Source of the DNA: Margaritifera margaritifera
Taxonomy: Eukaryota; Mollusca; Bivalvia; Unionida; Margaritiferidae
NCBI GenBank assembly: GCA_029931535.1
Contig: JAQPZY010001001.1
Location: 372,001 to 436,000, forward strand
Direction of reading: 5' to 3'
Length of the DNA stretch: 64,000 nucleotides
Shown: positions 56,301-62,359 of the stretch, piece after piece
Layout of the letters: each line of letters begins with the position of its first letter
How positions within the stretch are numbered: position 1 is the stretch's first letter
Translations under genes and position numbers: made by a program
The notes under the pieces: model-generated
The model's input: only the letters and a program-made list of their open reading frames with translations
Database searches by the model: none
What the model was told of the DNA's origin: nothing

Positions 56301-59300
56301 AGACATATTCAAGAAGTATTTCAACATAAGCATTTAGATGTTATATTGTCTGGTGATGCCGCTTGGCATGCACATGTCAAACATTTGTCTGAAAAGGCTT
56401 GGAAATCCTTGGAAAGAATGCATAAATCTTATATACTCCTTGTTTCACCCTGCTGACTGTATCTGAAATAACTGTACTACACAAGAAGAAGAATCATTTG
56501 AAAAAATAAAAATGGAGGCTGTGAGAATAGTAACAGGTGCTACCAAGAGTGCGGCTCGGGCAATACTATGTATGAGGAAACAGGGTGGGATTTTGAAGGT
56601 TATAAGCATTTATTACTAGTAATTCATTTATTTAAAATGTCCCATGGTTTTGCTCCAAAGTATTTACAAAATGTAATTCAACCTTTTTTGTTGTTAACAG
56701 TGAGACCTACACCACTTGATCATCGAATACCATTTGGCCCCTTTTATGTAGAACTACATTGTATCAAAATTCATTTCTGCCTTATACAGTTCAACTGTGG
56801 AACAAGTTACAAATTGAAATGATAAGTAACATCCATTTACAAAGCCTTGAAAATTTATACTGACAAAAACCATGGTGCTCTGTTTGTGTTTCAAAGCCTT
56901 GAAAATTTATACTGGCACCATGGTGCTCTATTTGTGTTTCAATTCACTCATGGGACTGCTCTGCATGTTGTAAGAGACAAGTAATCAAGACAGGAACCAT
57001 GGTGGCTCAGTGTTTATTGTGCCAGACCAGTGACCGAAAAGAGTGTGGGTTTGAATCCCACCATCATATCAGCTGGGGTTGGCAGTGCTGGTGTGTCCTT
57101 ATGCAAGGCACTTTAGTCCAATTGCTTTTGCACTAATAATCTACTTGTGTTGTCGTAAAACACCAAACACCTCACTCTTAGGACACAATCTTGTTTGAAA
57201 ATTTCTCAGTATAAGGTTCCCTCACTTATAGTACAGGTTACTTTAATGGCTCCTATGGACAGCATTAGAAAGATTGAGAACTGTATTGCCCTAACCTCAT
57301 TAACAAGTAATGAGACATTATTGTCACTGTTGTGGTGACGACTGTGATGTCATTGTTAAAATTTTGTGTTTAAGTTTTCGAAAGACATTTACATGGAGAG
57401 AAGGCATAGTGCTGTTCCCATGTGAGAGGAAGTATTCTTTAGAACCATTGTGATGGGTCATGTTGTATATAGGAACCTCATTTTGGTTCTCTTGGTCAAT
57501 ATATAGGAACCTCATTTTGGTTCTCTTGGTCAATGTTACATAGTCCTTTGGTATCCTTGTTATAGGTCATCTTGTACATGTCTAATTAATGACTTAATTA
57601 ATGGCTTTTTGAGGTTGACTTAGTCAGTTTTGCAAAGCTACCATAATCTTAGTGGTAATTTAGCATTTGCAGACAGGTTTAATTCATCTGTCCCCAGCTG
57701 CATACAGTTTGAAATTATTTGTCCCCTCCCCCCCCCCTCTCACTGTGGCAGGACAATGGCCAGCTTTTAATTCTCTGCCTTTGTCTCTTTCTGTATTGTA
57801 AGATTACATGTATTTGATGCAGTTCATTTTTTATACATAGCTTCATTTAGAAAAAGCTCTTGAGGAAACAACTATTATTGTATGGTTCAGCCGTTCAGAG
57901 AAAGATTTTCCACTTTTAGATCTTAGATGTTAATCTTTGAAAGTCCTTCATTAAATTGGTATTTAGTCAACAGATGGGCTGGTGATATAAATGAAATTGT
58001 TTTATCTTTGAATTCTTAGAGATGCAAACCAAGGCTAAAGAAAATCCACTCAATCCACTCATCGCAAAAAGTGGTGCATAGGTTAGGTCAAGTGGATTGT
58101 TCCCCAAAAGAAAGGCAAAATTATATTCTTAGTACAATCTAATGTCCTGCTGGATGACTTGCTGTTGAAAAAAATTTCAAGACCTGCAAACATATTCTTC
58201 TTACAAGATTAAGTACTATACTGTTGAATGGCAAACTGTATATTGTTATATAAGAGATCAAGACCTAGTTTCACTAAACAACTCTGATTTTCTTCCACAA
58301 ATTGAGATCACCTAATTGGAAACAAAAAAAAATTCTCAGCAGGTTAGAATTCAGACATAATATTTTGAATTGTTCTCTAAATAGTCTTGCTACATCTCTC
58401 ATGAATATTTTGAGGACTTCCACAAATTTTAAGGAGTTCTTCAAATCTCTTTATATGCATAAAAAAAAATTTTCAGTTGAATCAAGGCAACAGTTGAAGA
58501 TGGATTTTTTTTTCATCCTTTATATCAATACCTTTGACTAAAAGTTCAGTATTGTCAGAAGTACTATATGCAAGATAATATACAATCTCAATATATGGAA
58601 AAAAATTTGAAATTTAGTGAAACGGGGGTCAGAATCCTAAGTATGTTTAATTTACAATAGCATATCTTGTTGTGTTTTACTTGTACAAAATATACTGTAT
58701 TGATACCAATATGAAGTTTGTGTATTTAGACTCGCAATGTTTTCTGCTATTCACAGGAGCAGCCAGATCAGTCTTTTTATGCAGTGTTTGATGGCCATGC
58801 GGGTGCGGAGGCAGCCATTTTTTCTTCCCGACAGCTTCATTGTAACCTAGTACGACAGTGTGCCCTGGATACTGATCCTGCCATGGCCATGAAACAAGCA
58901 TTCAAACTCACAGATGAAGCTTTTGTTGCAAAAGCAAAACAAGAGGCATGTGCATGAATCTCATTGCCCTCAACTCTTAATATTTTTCGTTATGGGGTCC
59001 TCAGATGCATAAAATTGGCCCCATTCCATGTATAACTGGACCCCCCCATTCCAATATGAAATATTTCAAAATTATGTTGAACTTACAATGTTGGCATTTT
59101 ACTTCTAAAAAGGTTATTCAAAACTGATGTAAAATTTTCACAAAAGATTTGCCAGGTCATTCATAATTAGACTAAAAAAATTCCTGGTGGGTTAAAATTT
59201 GCTTTATTTGCTAGTGCATTGCAAATAGCTTGGACTCCAATCTTCCATTCCATGGTGCACTGGCAGCCATGGTTTGTGCTGTTCACTCTACTTATGGTTT

Positions 59301-62278
59301 TAAGCAAACAGCATAGACCTGGATCTGCCACAGGATAATAAACATGTTCATAGGTTTAAAATTCAATCCCAACTCAAAATGATGTACCTTATTTTCTTAT
59401 GTGTAATATAATTGCATAGACCCCGATTTACCATCTCATAATGCACCAAATTTATGCATTTTGTATATACTCGTGTATAAGTCAGATCCAACTGCAAACT
59501 GCACAGACCCAGATCTGCCATCGTATAATGTGCTGGCAGATCTGGGTCTGCAGTTTGTTAGGAGTTAACAGTAGAACAAACAACATAGACCCTGATCTGC
59601 TGGTGCATTAAACAATGGGAAATACGGGTCCATGTTGTTTGCTGTTTAACTCGACTTATAAGTGAGTATATATGGTAGATCAAACAGTGTGTTAGGTGAT
59701 GGCAGAACAACATCTATGCTGTTTTCAGTATTATGCTCATTAAATACTGGAAAATTAGGTACAACACTAAACTGTTTTTCTGAGTAATGGATATAATTAC
59801 CTTCTTTAAAGAAATTTTGCATTTAAGTCGTGCTTTGCATACAAATATGTCTTACTTAAATAAAAGCAAAGGTGTGTCCCAATTGTAATTATATTAGGTC
59901 ATATTTTGCAAATTTGATTTTTGGATGAAAAAGACTCATTTTTATATACATTCATGTGATACCAAGTAGTGCATTTGTTTATTACGTCATTGAGTAACAT
60001 TTAACCAGTATATGTGCCATATCTGTTAGGGTTCTACCTAAGGTTTACAAAATAAAGGGCAAATCTCGCTAGTATGGCAGCCCTAAATACATGACTATCG
60101 GTCAAAAATTAAGTTTTTTTCCAATTTCAAGAAAGGAAAATAACAGTAAAATGAGAAAATTACACCTTTATCCAAACAGCAATACAATCTTATTATGTTT
60201 GAGTAATTATTTTTGTTGTTGCAGGGTTGGAAAAGTGGGACAACAGGTGTGTCAGCATTGATACGGGATAACACTCTGTACATGGCCTGGCTGGGGGATT
60301 CCCAGGCAGTTCTAGTGAGGGATGGCAAGGTTGCCTGTTCCATGGAACCTCACAAACCAGACAGGGAGGTAGACAAACCTGGTCCATAGACTTTTTGAAA
60401 CTAATACTTTATATCAATTGTACAATTTTTATATTTTACTCTTTAAGTTTGCAGCAGAGCAACCTTATCCCCTTGCTTTTCTCAGGTGTCCAGTAGATAA
60501 AGTAATACTTTACCTGACTTGTACAAGTTATTATACTTTATACTAAACTCAAAGTCTGCAGCAGAGCAGTCTTATCCTCATTCTTTTCTCAGTTATCCAG
60601 TTATCCTTACCCCTATTATATCAGAGATCCTGAAATCCCTGTATTTACTGGACATGTCCGATATATCAGGTTTTGACCAGCACATACTCTGAGCAACAGG
60701 ACATCGGTCATAGATGTTCTCAAATATCATTATATCAACTTGTCTTTGATTGTTTATCTATGAAACTGGCAAATAAACCACTTAATGAAGTAAAATTAAA
60801 AGATCACTGAGTCTATTGTTTCTTTGTTGGTCAATAAATATAGGTGTTGCTGACTAAGCTTGTTTGATCATTATGTTTTCTCATTTGTTTAAATACTCTA
60901 TAGCCACAAAACAAAAAAACTTGGAAATCTTATCTCCTATACTTATAAATTAAAAAAACCTGTTTTGCTACACCTCCTGAATGGAATGTCATATCAACAT
61001 GGGGTTTTCACTAAAAGACTTCTTATGATGTCTAGTTACTCCAAAATGAAAAGGCTGCCGAGCTGATGTCCAATATGGCGTCACAGTGGCCATGTTGAAA
61101 ATCTTGTTATTGCTACTTCTCCTTTATGGATGATTTTATCAACATGGGGTTTTCACTGAAAGATTTCTTATGGTGTCTGGTTAATCCTAATTGAAAATGG
61201 TACCAATCTGACTTCTAATAAGACTGCCACAATGGCCATCTTGAAAATCTTGTTATCATTACTCCTCCAAAACAAAAAGTCGTATCAACATGGGTTTCCA
61301 CCAGAAAACTTCTTATGATCCCTTTTTAGCTCAGATTTGAAAAGTATATTATTAGCTCTTCTAGTCACAAGGTATAGTGAACTTGTGGTTTGGAATTTCA
61401 CCCGTCATGCGTTGTGCATTGTAGGACAACAATTGCTTGTTACCACTCTGGAGGTCATGTCTGATCTGACTTTGATCAAACTTGCAATATAGGCATATAT
61501 CATAAAGATCTTGGATGAGTTCATTAATTAATGAGATCCATACACATTATTGAGGTAATCTTGTATCTGATTGGCTGAGCTTGATACAACTTTGGATGAT
61601 GAATTGGATTTTGCTCCAACTTTGTAAATAAGCTTGTATCATCATTATTTTAGACACATTCAATAATAAATGTACATTTTAATGACTTGTGCGATGACCT
61701 TGCATCTGATCAACTGAGCTTGTTACCGCTCTAGATCTAGAGACTATATTTCTCATCCAGTTTTGATAAAACTTCCAAAAAAGTTTATATCATAAAGATC
61801 TTGAAAGTGTTTGATTATGAGCAAGAGATTATGCATATTAATTATGCTGTTATAATTGGAAATAATTTTTATCAGACTGTAGTAAAATAGATAAAATTTG
61901 ACATGATATAAAGTTTGACAGATAGTTTACATAGGGTTGTGTTCTTACAATACTACACAAGCCAGCTCAGTTAAATGGCTACAGTTCACTTATGTAAGGC
62001 AGGTGAGTGATATCAGGCCCATTTGGGCCTCATGTTTGTATTAAAAGTAGCAAGCCAGTAAGATGTTACAATTTTTATGCAGTTTAAATTTTCCTTTACA
62101 AAAATGGGCGTGCAAGTTAAAAATATTAATTCTTATTTGTGTAAGACGACAACTTGCTTTCAAGTACCACTATGTTTTCAGGCTGAAAGAGAGAGAATTC
62201 AGGCCCAGGGAGGATTTGTTATGATGGTTGGTGATGTATGGAGAGTTGGAGGAAACATTGCAGTCTCCAGAGCCATAG
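26191..62278 (+). CDS. PPM1E: PPM1E/PPM1F-type PP2C phosphatase (coding exons 1-6, 3' end outside window)
   Basis: Mn/Mg-dependent serine/threonine phosphatase of the POPX group, which in animals dephosphorylates PAK and CaM kinases. Exons were assembled by hand: 26191-26378, 45914-46098, 46916-47115, 58757-58945, 60225-60368, 62182-62278. They total 1003 bp or 334 codons, with all junctions in phase. Motifs: ELEGECLD, NCPTILAAALSRE (PPM1E has NCPSFLAAALARA), AIKNNRRKMEDSH (metal-binding E and D), FYAVFDGHAG, SGTTGVSALI, AWLGDSQAVLV, EPHKPDRE (PPM1E KPHKPDRE) and WRVGGNIAVSRAIG. These agree better with PPM1E than PPM1F; a single invertebrate co-orthologue of both is likely. The C-terminal metal-binding aspartates and the tail lie right of the window. 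Confidence 0.94.
26467..26691 (+). other. unassigned 74-codon ORF in intron 1
   Basis: An open frame starting MEEGTLVDHLELLTSNG directly after exon 1. No similarity recognised, no splice support seen. Probably chance or part of an unidentified repeat that continues into the duplicated segment following it. Confidence 0.2.
26685..26985 (+). repeat. ~148-bp partial tandem duplication
   Basis: 'gccaac..taacagcagattaaaagacaa' occurs at about 26685 and 26831, followed by diverged 'catgcaaatata' and 'aca(a/c)caccacagaaa'-type blocks. Confidence 0.6.
27166..27910 (-). pseudogene. LINE 3' end (CR1/L2-like RT C-terminus)
   Basis: Minus-strand blocks typical of the end of CR1/L2-type ORF2: NCMLARPQKFHAIVLGKN (about 27890), LLGVDNDSQLKFSNHISKL, FNYCPLIWHFCSKQNSDKM, IQYRALKLVFDDFE, then after a one-frame jump NSLLRKANLSTLHISRLKYM, TTRYGKLSF and IWNSLSYELRTIPDLTKF, open to 27166. 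There is at least one frameshift near 27535 and a stop near 27790. 5'-truncated. Confidence 0.82.
28330..28830 (-). repeat. short tandem array, ~130-bp monomer (family B, reverse)
   Basis: About three monomers in reverse of 2565-3055. Shared blocks are ccagggacttcgcccctgg, gggaatgaaaagacaaattt and atgcaactgacattgg. Confidence 0.72.
28831..30380. other. PPM1E intron 1, mostly unrecognised
   Basis: A degenerate relative of the double-hairpin family may lie at about 29722-29880 (gcaccagaacatctgggtct; agcaaacagcagacaagtag; cttgcacattattcag). No terminal repeats survive. Nothing else recognised. Confidence 0.4.
30385..30720 (-). pseudogene. TTF/BED-like zinc-finger protein fragment (hAT- or ZMYM-type)
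   Basis: Minus-strand reading: an acidic/basic linker (LDDDKRELDRKYDQEKR), then RKYQKCWKNKHKWLKYDPG, AVMLCTFCTEYL (the C-x2-C pair) and, after a frame change at about 30518, DGSKKFHKSTLESDKAS with TLH. This is the layout of the TTF-type zinc finger before hAT-transposase-like proteins (ZNF862/C17orf113-like). The frame change coincides with an exact CATTCATT doubling. Dropping one CATT rejoins the finger in frame. The reading ends soon after (SKQNVVPQKQSKL). No transposase catalytic domain nearby. Confidence 0.6.
31382..31487. mobile_element. hAT MITE with perfect 8-bp target duplication
   Basis: 106 bp. The left end CAGGGGTGTCAAACATATGG and the inverse of the right end CAGAGGAGTCAAACTCATTT form terminal repeats of the hAT/Charlie type, surrounding an ATT-rich core. 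It is flanked by TCTTAAGG at 31374-31381 and 31488-31495, an exact 8-bp duplication. Young by that measure. Confidence 0.9.
31496..32418. other. PPM1E intron 1, nothing recognised
   Basis: AT-rich with short (GA)n at about 31916-31932. No supported feature. Confidence 0.5.
32419..33526. repeat. 1.1-kb segment bounded by inverted repeats
   Basis: The left arm 32419-32468 (tatgtgacatgaatacgtct...gggaagtgggtccttgacag...gcagcc) reappears inverted at 33463-33526 with scattered differences. Inside, 32611-32660 forms a small hairpin (ccaatttaacc ... ggttaaattgg). No coding content. It could be a foldback or terminal-inverted-repeat element; ends and target duplication not determined. Confidence 0.6.
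33527..35340. other. PPM1E intron 1 with a dispersed bivalve-type repeat piece
   Basis: Around 34440-34720 lies 'gtctgtccatctgttcatga', 'aaccgctgggttgaaattcg' and 'ccaaacttgatac', wording I associate with abundant bivalve repeats. The rest shows nothing recognisable. Confidence 0.4.
35340..36000. repeat. degenerate ~60-bp tandem array (family E), split by a MITE
   Basis: Units contain 'ccagctatcaagcac', 'tagggatatatatggta' and 'cctaatctcccagc'. The array runs to 35730, is interrupted by MITE copy 4, and resumes with 'gcatagctctaggggtagat'. A sister array lies at 37450-37640. Confidence 0.7.
35731..35947 (-). mobile_element. double-hairpin MITE, copy 4
   Basis: 217 bp, TA on both sides, ends CCCGTATATACTCGC and inverse CTGTATATACTCGCG. 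Same orientation as copy 3. Inserted into the family E array. Confidence 0.9.
36110..36357 (-). repeat. tRNA-derived SINE
   Basis: On the minus strand: GGGTGGCTGAGTGGTCTAAG (A box of a Leu/Ser-like tRNA head), GAGTTGAGTCTCGG (B box), then a body with GGTGGTTCTTCCCGGGTTCT, CACTGGC, and an end ATGCCATTAAACC...AAACCAAAACAAA. The body resembles the conserved central/3' domain of mollusc and fish SINEs. Confidence 0.75.
36358..37450. other. PPM1E intron 1, nothing recognised
   Basis: One short piece near 36705 (gtatacttccctt...agcatgct) recalls the dispersed repeat of 13970 and 18950. Confidence 0.45.
37450..37640. repeat. family E tandem array, second locus
   Basis: Three to four units of about 55-60 bp with 'tcaagcacagctctagg/gtaggga', 'tctcccagctttcaa'. 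Confidence 0.65.
37950..39350 (+). repeat. short tandem array, ~140-bp monomer, ~9-10 copies (family A)
   Basis: The phrase 'tagttggtcctaaatgaaaa' recurs at about 38092, 38226, 38371, 38514, 38584, 38727, 38854, 38996, 39146 and 39266, giving a period of mostly 127-145 bp with one 70-bp unit. Each monomer also has 'gccatcttgaaaatcttgtt', 'gatggtcatatcaacatggg' and 'gacttcttatgatgtct'. A unique head (acaagtttgttatccctact...ttcacacacattcatc) precedes the array and recurs before the 49.02-kb array, so head and array move as one element. Confidence 0.85.
39620..40455 (+). repeat. 48/57-bp minisatellite, ~17 copies
   Basis: The 48-bp unit (cacatggagattaatgaaat, actgtgacaggaattttcat, tcaacatt) alternates with a 57-bp form carrying an extra 'aaacattca'. 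Both are multiples of 3, giving a 176-codon artificial ORF with a 16- or 19-residue period, which I do not call a gene. A CpG-rich interruption of about 55 bp sits at 40308-40362. Confidence 0.93.
40541..40739 (+). mobile_element. double-hairpin MITE, copy 5 (hairpin B decayed)
   Basis: 199 bp between TA dinucleotides, ends CCGTATATACTCGTG and inverse CCGTACATACTCGC. Hairpin A intact; most of the right arm of hairpin B deleted. Confidence 0.88.
40790..41055 (+). repeat. 64-bp tandem repeat, 4 copies
   Basis: Units begin gtttacaaagagtcgataaa, continue agggttatagctaaaggaat and end caaaaacaagaaag. The last three copies are almost identical. Confidence 0.92.
41259..43262. mobile_element. pogo/Tigger-like element, 2.0 kb, non-coding
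   Basis: Flanked by TA (41257-41258, 43263-43264). The ends CAGTAGGACCCCGTTATAGC and inverse CAGTAGGACCCCGCTATAGC are long matching terminal repeats of pogo/Tigger style. A subterminal pair of direct repeats (aaatttcg.gagcca...cacgatcgt.ttatatccga) lies at about 43045-43087 and 43185-43225. ORFs at 41935-42218 show no transposase motif I recognise, so I treat it as non-autonomous or heavily decayed. A foreign terminal sequence sits inside at 41530-41690. Confidence 0.82.
41530..41690. repeat. nested end of another inverted-repeat element
   Basis: GC-rich 'ggccgctggtc' occurs twice, then G16 and ggccgttcaagaggggaacc ending 'actgta'. The inverse, CAGTGGTTCCCCTCTTGAAC, looks like a second pogo-type end next to TA. 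Its partner end was not found. Confidence 0.5.
43485..43585 (+). repeat. ~53-bp tandem duplication
   Basis: Two copies of 'aataatacagtatt(g/a)ctt(c)cttgataaga(c/t)caggg.gccag'. Confidence 0.8.
43632..43752 (+). mobile_element. single-hairpin derivative of the MITE, copy 6
   Basis: 121 bp with ends CGGTATCTACTCGTG and inverse CCGTACCGGTATATACC. The left arm is from hairpin A (caaacaacatagaccttgat), the right arm from hairpin B (cagatctgggtctatgctgt); linker and inner arms are missing. Confidence 0.8.
43755..45120. other. PPM1E intron 1, nothing recognised
   Basis: Contains a (TAA)n-like tract near 43823-43850 and a 14-bp C run (44494-44507). Confidence 0.5.
45124..45258. repeat. (CATA)n tetranucleotide repeat
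   Basis: About 32 units with one 'gctg' interruption at about 45184-45188. The MYVC-repeat reading frames across it are artefacts. Confidence 0.98.
45645..45796. mobile_element. hAT-like MITE upstream of PPM1E exon 2
   Basis: 152 bp. The ends CAGTGACATACTAAGGG and inverse CTGTAGCGTACTAATGGG match. The flanks GGCTGTAG (45637-45644) and GGCAGTAG (45797-45804) agree at 7 of 8 bases, as expected for a hAT target duplication. A 14-bp C run lies near the right end. Confidence 0.7.
45914..46098 (+). CDS. PPM1E: PPM1E coding exon 2
   Basis: The acceptor is ttattattcacag and the donor is AGAG|GTCAGT. Phase 2 in, 1 out. Encodes NCPTILAAALSRETYRRVSD, ADLSQFLEEE and an acidic stretch (EERDAEDDEEVDD) like the acidic linker before the catalytic domain in PPM1E/F. 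Confidence 0.92.
46099..46915. other. PPM1E intron 2 with an imperfect inverted pair
   Basis: 'ttatcaataggtagatctga' (about 46175-46195) and 'tcagatctacctattgatca' (about 46408-46428) are inverted copies that also include the neighbouring 'aatctgattaaaa' and 'ttttaatcagat' blocks (46150 and 46440). This would make a long stem just inside the intron, about 50 bases after the exon 2 donor. Confidence 0.65.
46916..47115 (+). CDS. PPM1E: PPM1E coding exon 3 (catalytic domain start)
   Basis: The acceptor is tcaattattgcacag and the donor is AAT|GTTTGT. Phase 1 in, 0 out. Encodes YSAASLHSHIMQCLENVI, KTWSEDLP, HAIKNNRRKMEDSHVILPDL and LFGLN. RRKMED carries the PP2C Arg that binds phosphate and the metal-binding Glu/Asp. 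Confidence 0.94.
47147..47335 (-). mobile_element. double-hairpin MITE, copy 7 (31 bp from PPM1E exon 3)
   Basis: 189 bp, TA-flanked, ends CCGTATATACTCGCG and inverse CCGTCTATCCTCGCG. Hairpin B has lost its loop and inner arms; hairpin A is whole. It begins 31 bp after the exon 3 donor. Confidence 0.9.
47449..47665 (-). mobile_element. double-hairpin MITE, copy 8
   Basis: 217 bp, TA-flanked, ends TCATATATACTTGG and inverse CCATATATACTTGC. Both hairpins present. Confidence 0.88.
47927..48059 (+). mobile_element. single-hairpin derivative of the MITE, copy 9
   Basis: 133 bp, ends CTGTATATACTCGC and inverse CCATATATACTCGC. The left arm is from hairpin A (caaacaacatataccctgac), the right arm from hairpin B (gatctaggtctatgcagttt). 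Same internal deletion as copy 6. Confidence 0.85.
48368..48578 (+). mobile_element. double-hairpin MITE, copy 10
   Basis: 211 bp, TA-flanked, ends CTATATATACTTGC and inverse CTGTCTATACTCAC. Both hairpins present. The matching site in Tigger copy 1 (about 16122) is empty. Confidence 0.88.
49000..49640 (+). repeat. family A tandem array, with head
   Basis: Starts with the same head as the 37.95-kb array (acaagtttgttattgcttct, cacacacattcatccc), then about four ~140-bp monomers. It is interrupted at 49648 by an RTE-like LINE and resumes for a short stretch after 52744. Confidence 0.85.
49649..52736 (+). mobile_element. RTE-like LINE, near full length, with target duplication
   Basis: 3088 bp between two CTGAAAAA copies (49641-49648 and 52737-52744), which I read as an 8-bp target duplication. 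The satellite phrase on the left (acttcttctgaa) continues on the right ('agtgatattgacatgggttt'), so the LINE inserted inside the family A array. It holds APE endonuclease then reverse transcriptase in one direction and ends 'gaagaagagtgatgact', a TGA-rich tail as in RTE elements. The clade call is tentative. Confidence 0.78.
49750..52720 (+). pseudogene. RTE-like endonuclease-reverse transcriptase, broken
   Basis: Endonuclease blocks: RIGTWNVRTLYETGK (49870), YRLEILGLSEV (stop follows at 49978), DSRALFADFCVLNDLMIG (50370), then ENQIDHLAISRRWRR (50480) and GADVGIDHALVMAKLK in another frame. RT blocks: NWRGIQLLCLPSKILTRLIL (51470), EEQAGFWAGRSC, FVDFRKAFD (catalytic D, 51675), GVRQGCLLPP (51850), FVDDIGLL (the F/YxDD box, near 51978). 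C-terminus: TLRPVWRNDN, VLLYGTETCR, RWPDQIPNQELW, RWIGHTLWRDLP, ALDWNPQGK.RRGQP. Several stops and shifts. A 39-bp stretch near 50855-50935 (accagagtacagaaacagc...) is duplicated in tandem. Confidence 0.85.
53060..56870 (+). pseudogene. CR1/Jockey-like LINE ORF2, broken and split by an insertion
   Basis: Endonuclease part 53090-53700: FTET, KTLGGGVTIYIK, QILIAGLYRTPKIES, DELVLMGDFYENF. A 1.24-kb inverted-repeat element follows (53701-54941), after which the frame continues exactly: RLIWLYDKGDY, NEIRKLVRQGKRFYYQ. RT part: HPKLLKRIASSIRYS (55605), ISLTISRFPDCWKLANMVQV, NYCPISLHCI, FNTSKVF (block A), GFILGPVLFLIYINDIVN-like reading near 56030, LFADGARLYII (degenerate F/YxDD, 56107). C-terminus: FNPDKT, AVRIVTGATKSAAR, APKYLQNVIQP. 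Stops and shifts throughout. A 62-bp tandem duplication (gccttgaaaatttatactg) ends it. Confidence 0.82.
53701..54941. mobile_element. TA-flanked inverted-repeat element inside the LINE
   Basis: 1241 bp with ends CAGTCCTACCTGTTTATGTT and inverse CAGTCCTACCTACTTATCTC, flanked by TA (53699-53700, 54942-54943). Subterminal 'tatgttgaca' and 'ctcgacata/tcgaca' motifs repeat at both ends. Removing it with one TA restores the LINE reading frame across the junction (CPVYATLKF... into ...YKRLIWLYDKG). No transposase seen. It carries a G21 run (53755-53775). Tc1/mariner/pogo-type by target and end. Confidence 0.85.
56997..57172 (+). repeat. tRNA-derived SINE
   Basis: The tRNA-like head has A box ggtggctcagtg and B box gggtttgaatccca (57047-57060). 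The body has gtgtccttatgcaaggcact, a central block I associate with many fish and invertebrate SINEs, and the end cttgtgttgtcgtaaaacacc. It sits right after the LINE 3' end. Confidence 0.8.
57468..57535 (+). repeat. 33-bp tandem duplication
   Basis: Two exact copies of 'tataggaacctcattttggt...tctcttggtcaa'. Confidence 0.92.
57540..58756. other. PPM1E intron 3, nothing recognised
   Basis: ORF 58302-58541 has leucine/asparagine-rich sequence without a domain I recognise. The rest is unassigned. Confidence 0.45.
58757..58945 (+). CDS. PPM1E: PPM1E coding exon 4 (DGH metal site; GC donor)
   Basis: The acceptor is tctgctattcacag. Encodes EQPDQSFYAVFDGHAGAEAA, IFSSRQLHCNLVRQ, then AMKQAFKLTDEAFVAKAKQE. 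DGHAG is the PP2C metal-binding aspartate box. No GT donor in the right phase exists: the only one nearby (GCAT|GTGCAT) puts exon 5 out of frame. GAG|GCATGT gives a phase-0 join to exon 5, so I call a GC-AG intron. Confidence 0.9.
59276..59460. repeat. degenerate pieces of the hairpin MITE family
   Basis: 'aaacagcatagacctggatc' (near 59318) and 'gcatagaccccgatttacca' (near 59415) resemble single MITE arms next to copy 11. Ends are lost. Confidence 0.5.
59461..59675 (-). mobile_element. double-hairpin MITE, copy 11
   Basis: 215 bp, ends TTGTATATACTCGTG and inverse CCATATATACTCAC. TA on the right only; the left flank has mutated. Both hairpins present. It lies in PPM1E intron 4. Confidence 0.85.
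60225..60368 (+). CDS. PPM1E: PPM1E coding exon 5
   Basis: The acceptor is tttttgttgttgcag and the donor is GAG|GTAGAC. 144 bp, phase 0 both sides. Encodes GWKSGTTGVSALIRDNTLYM, AWLGDSQAVLVRDGKV and EPHKPDRE. SGTTG and GDSQ are PP2C core motifs. Confidence 0.94.
60440..60615 (+). repeat. ~105-bp diverged tandem duplication
   Basis: 'gcagcagagca.ccttatcc' with following 'cttttctcag' and '.tccagt' occurs at about 60451 and 60557. Confidence 0.65.
60955..61330 (+). repeat. family A tandem array, fourth locus
   Basis: Two and a half monomers with 'catatcaacatggggttttc', 'gacttcttatgatgtct' and 'gccatcttgaaaatcttgtt'. Confidence 0.8.
61328..62036 (+). repeat. bivalve-type dispersed repeat
   Basis: Begins 'ttagctcagatttg', contains 'acaattgcttgttaccactc...aggtcat' with a diverged repeat, and ends 'ggtgagtgatatcaggccca' followed by 'tttgggcctcatgttt'. 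I recall this start and end wording from repeats abundant in bivalve genomes. It is one of the better clues to the organism. Confidence 0.65.
62182..62278 (+). CDS. PPM1E: PPM1E coding exon 6 (last in window)
   Basis: The acceptor is ccactatgttttcag and the donor is ATAG|GTATAA. Phase 0 in, 1 out. Encodes AERERIQAQGGFVMMVGDVW and RVGGNIAVSRAI, completing G from the next exon. The following exon (expected D..KPY..G.AD) is not found up to 64000. Confidence 0.93.
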
Positions 62279-62359
62279 GTATAAAGTGCCATTTGGAACT
62301 TTTCTTTTCACAGACTTTTTACAACCCACCAACAAAATTTGCAGGGTATTATAGTTTAT

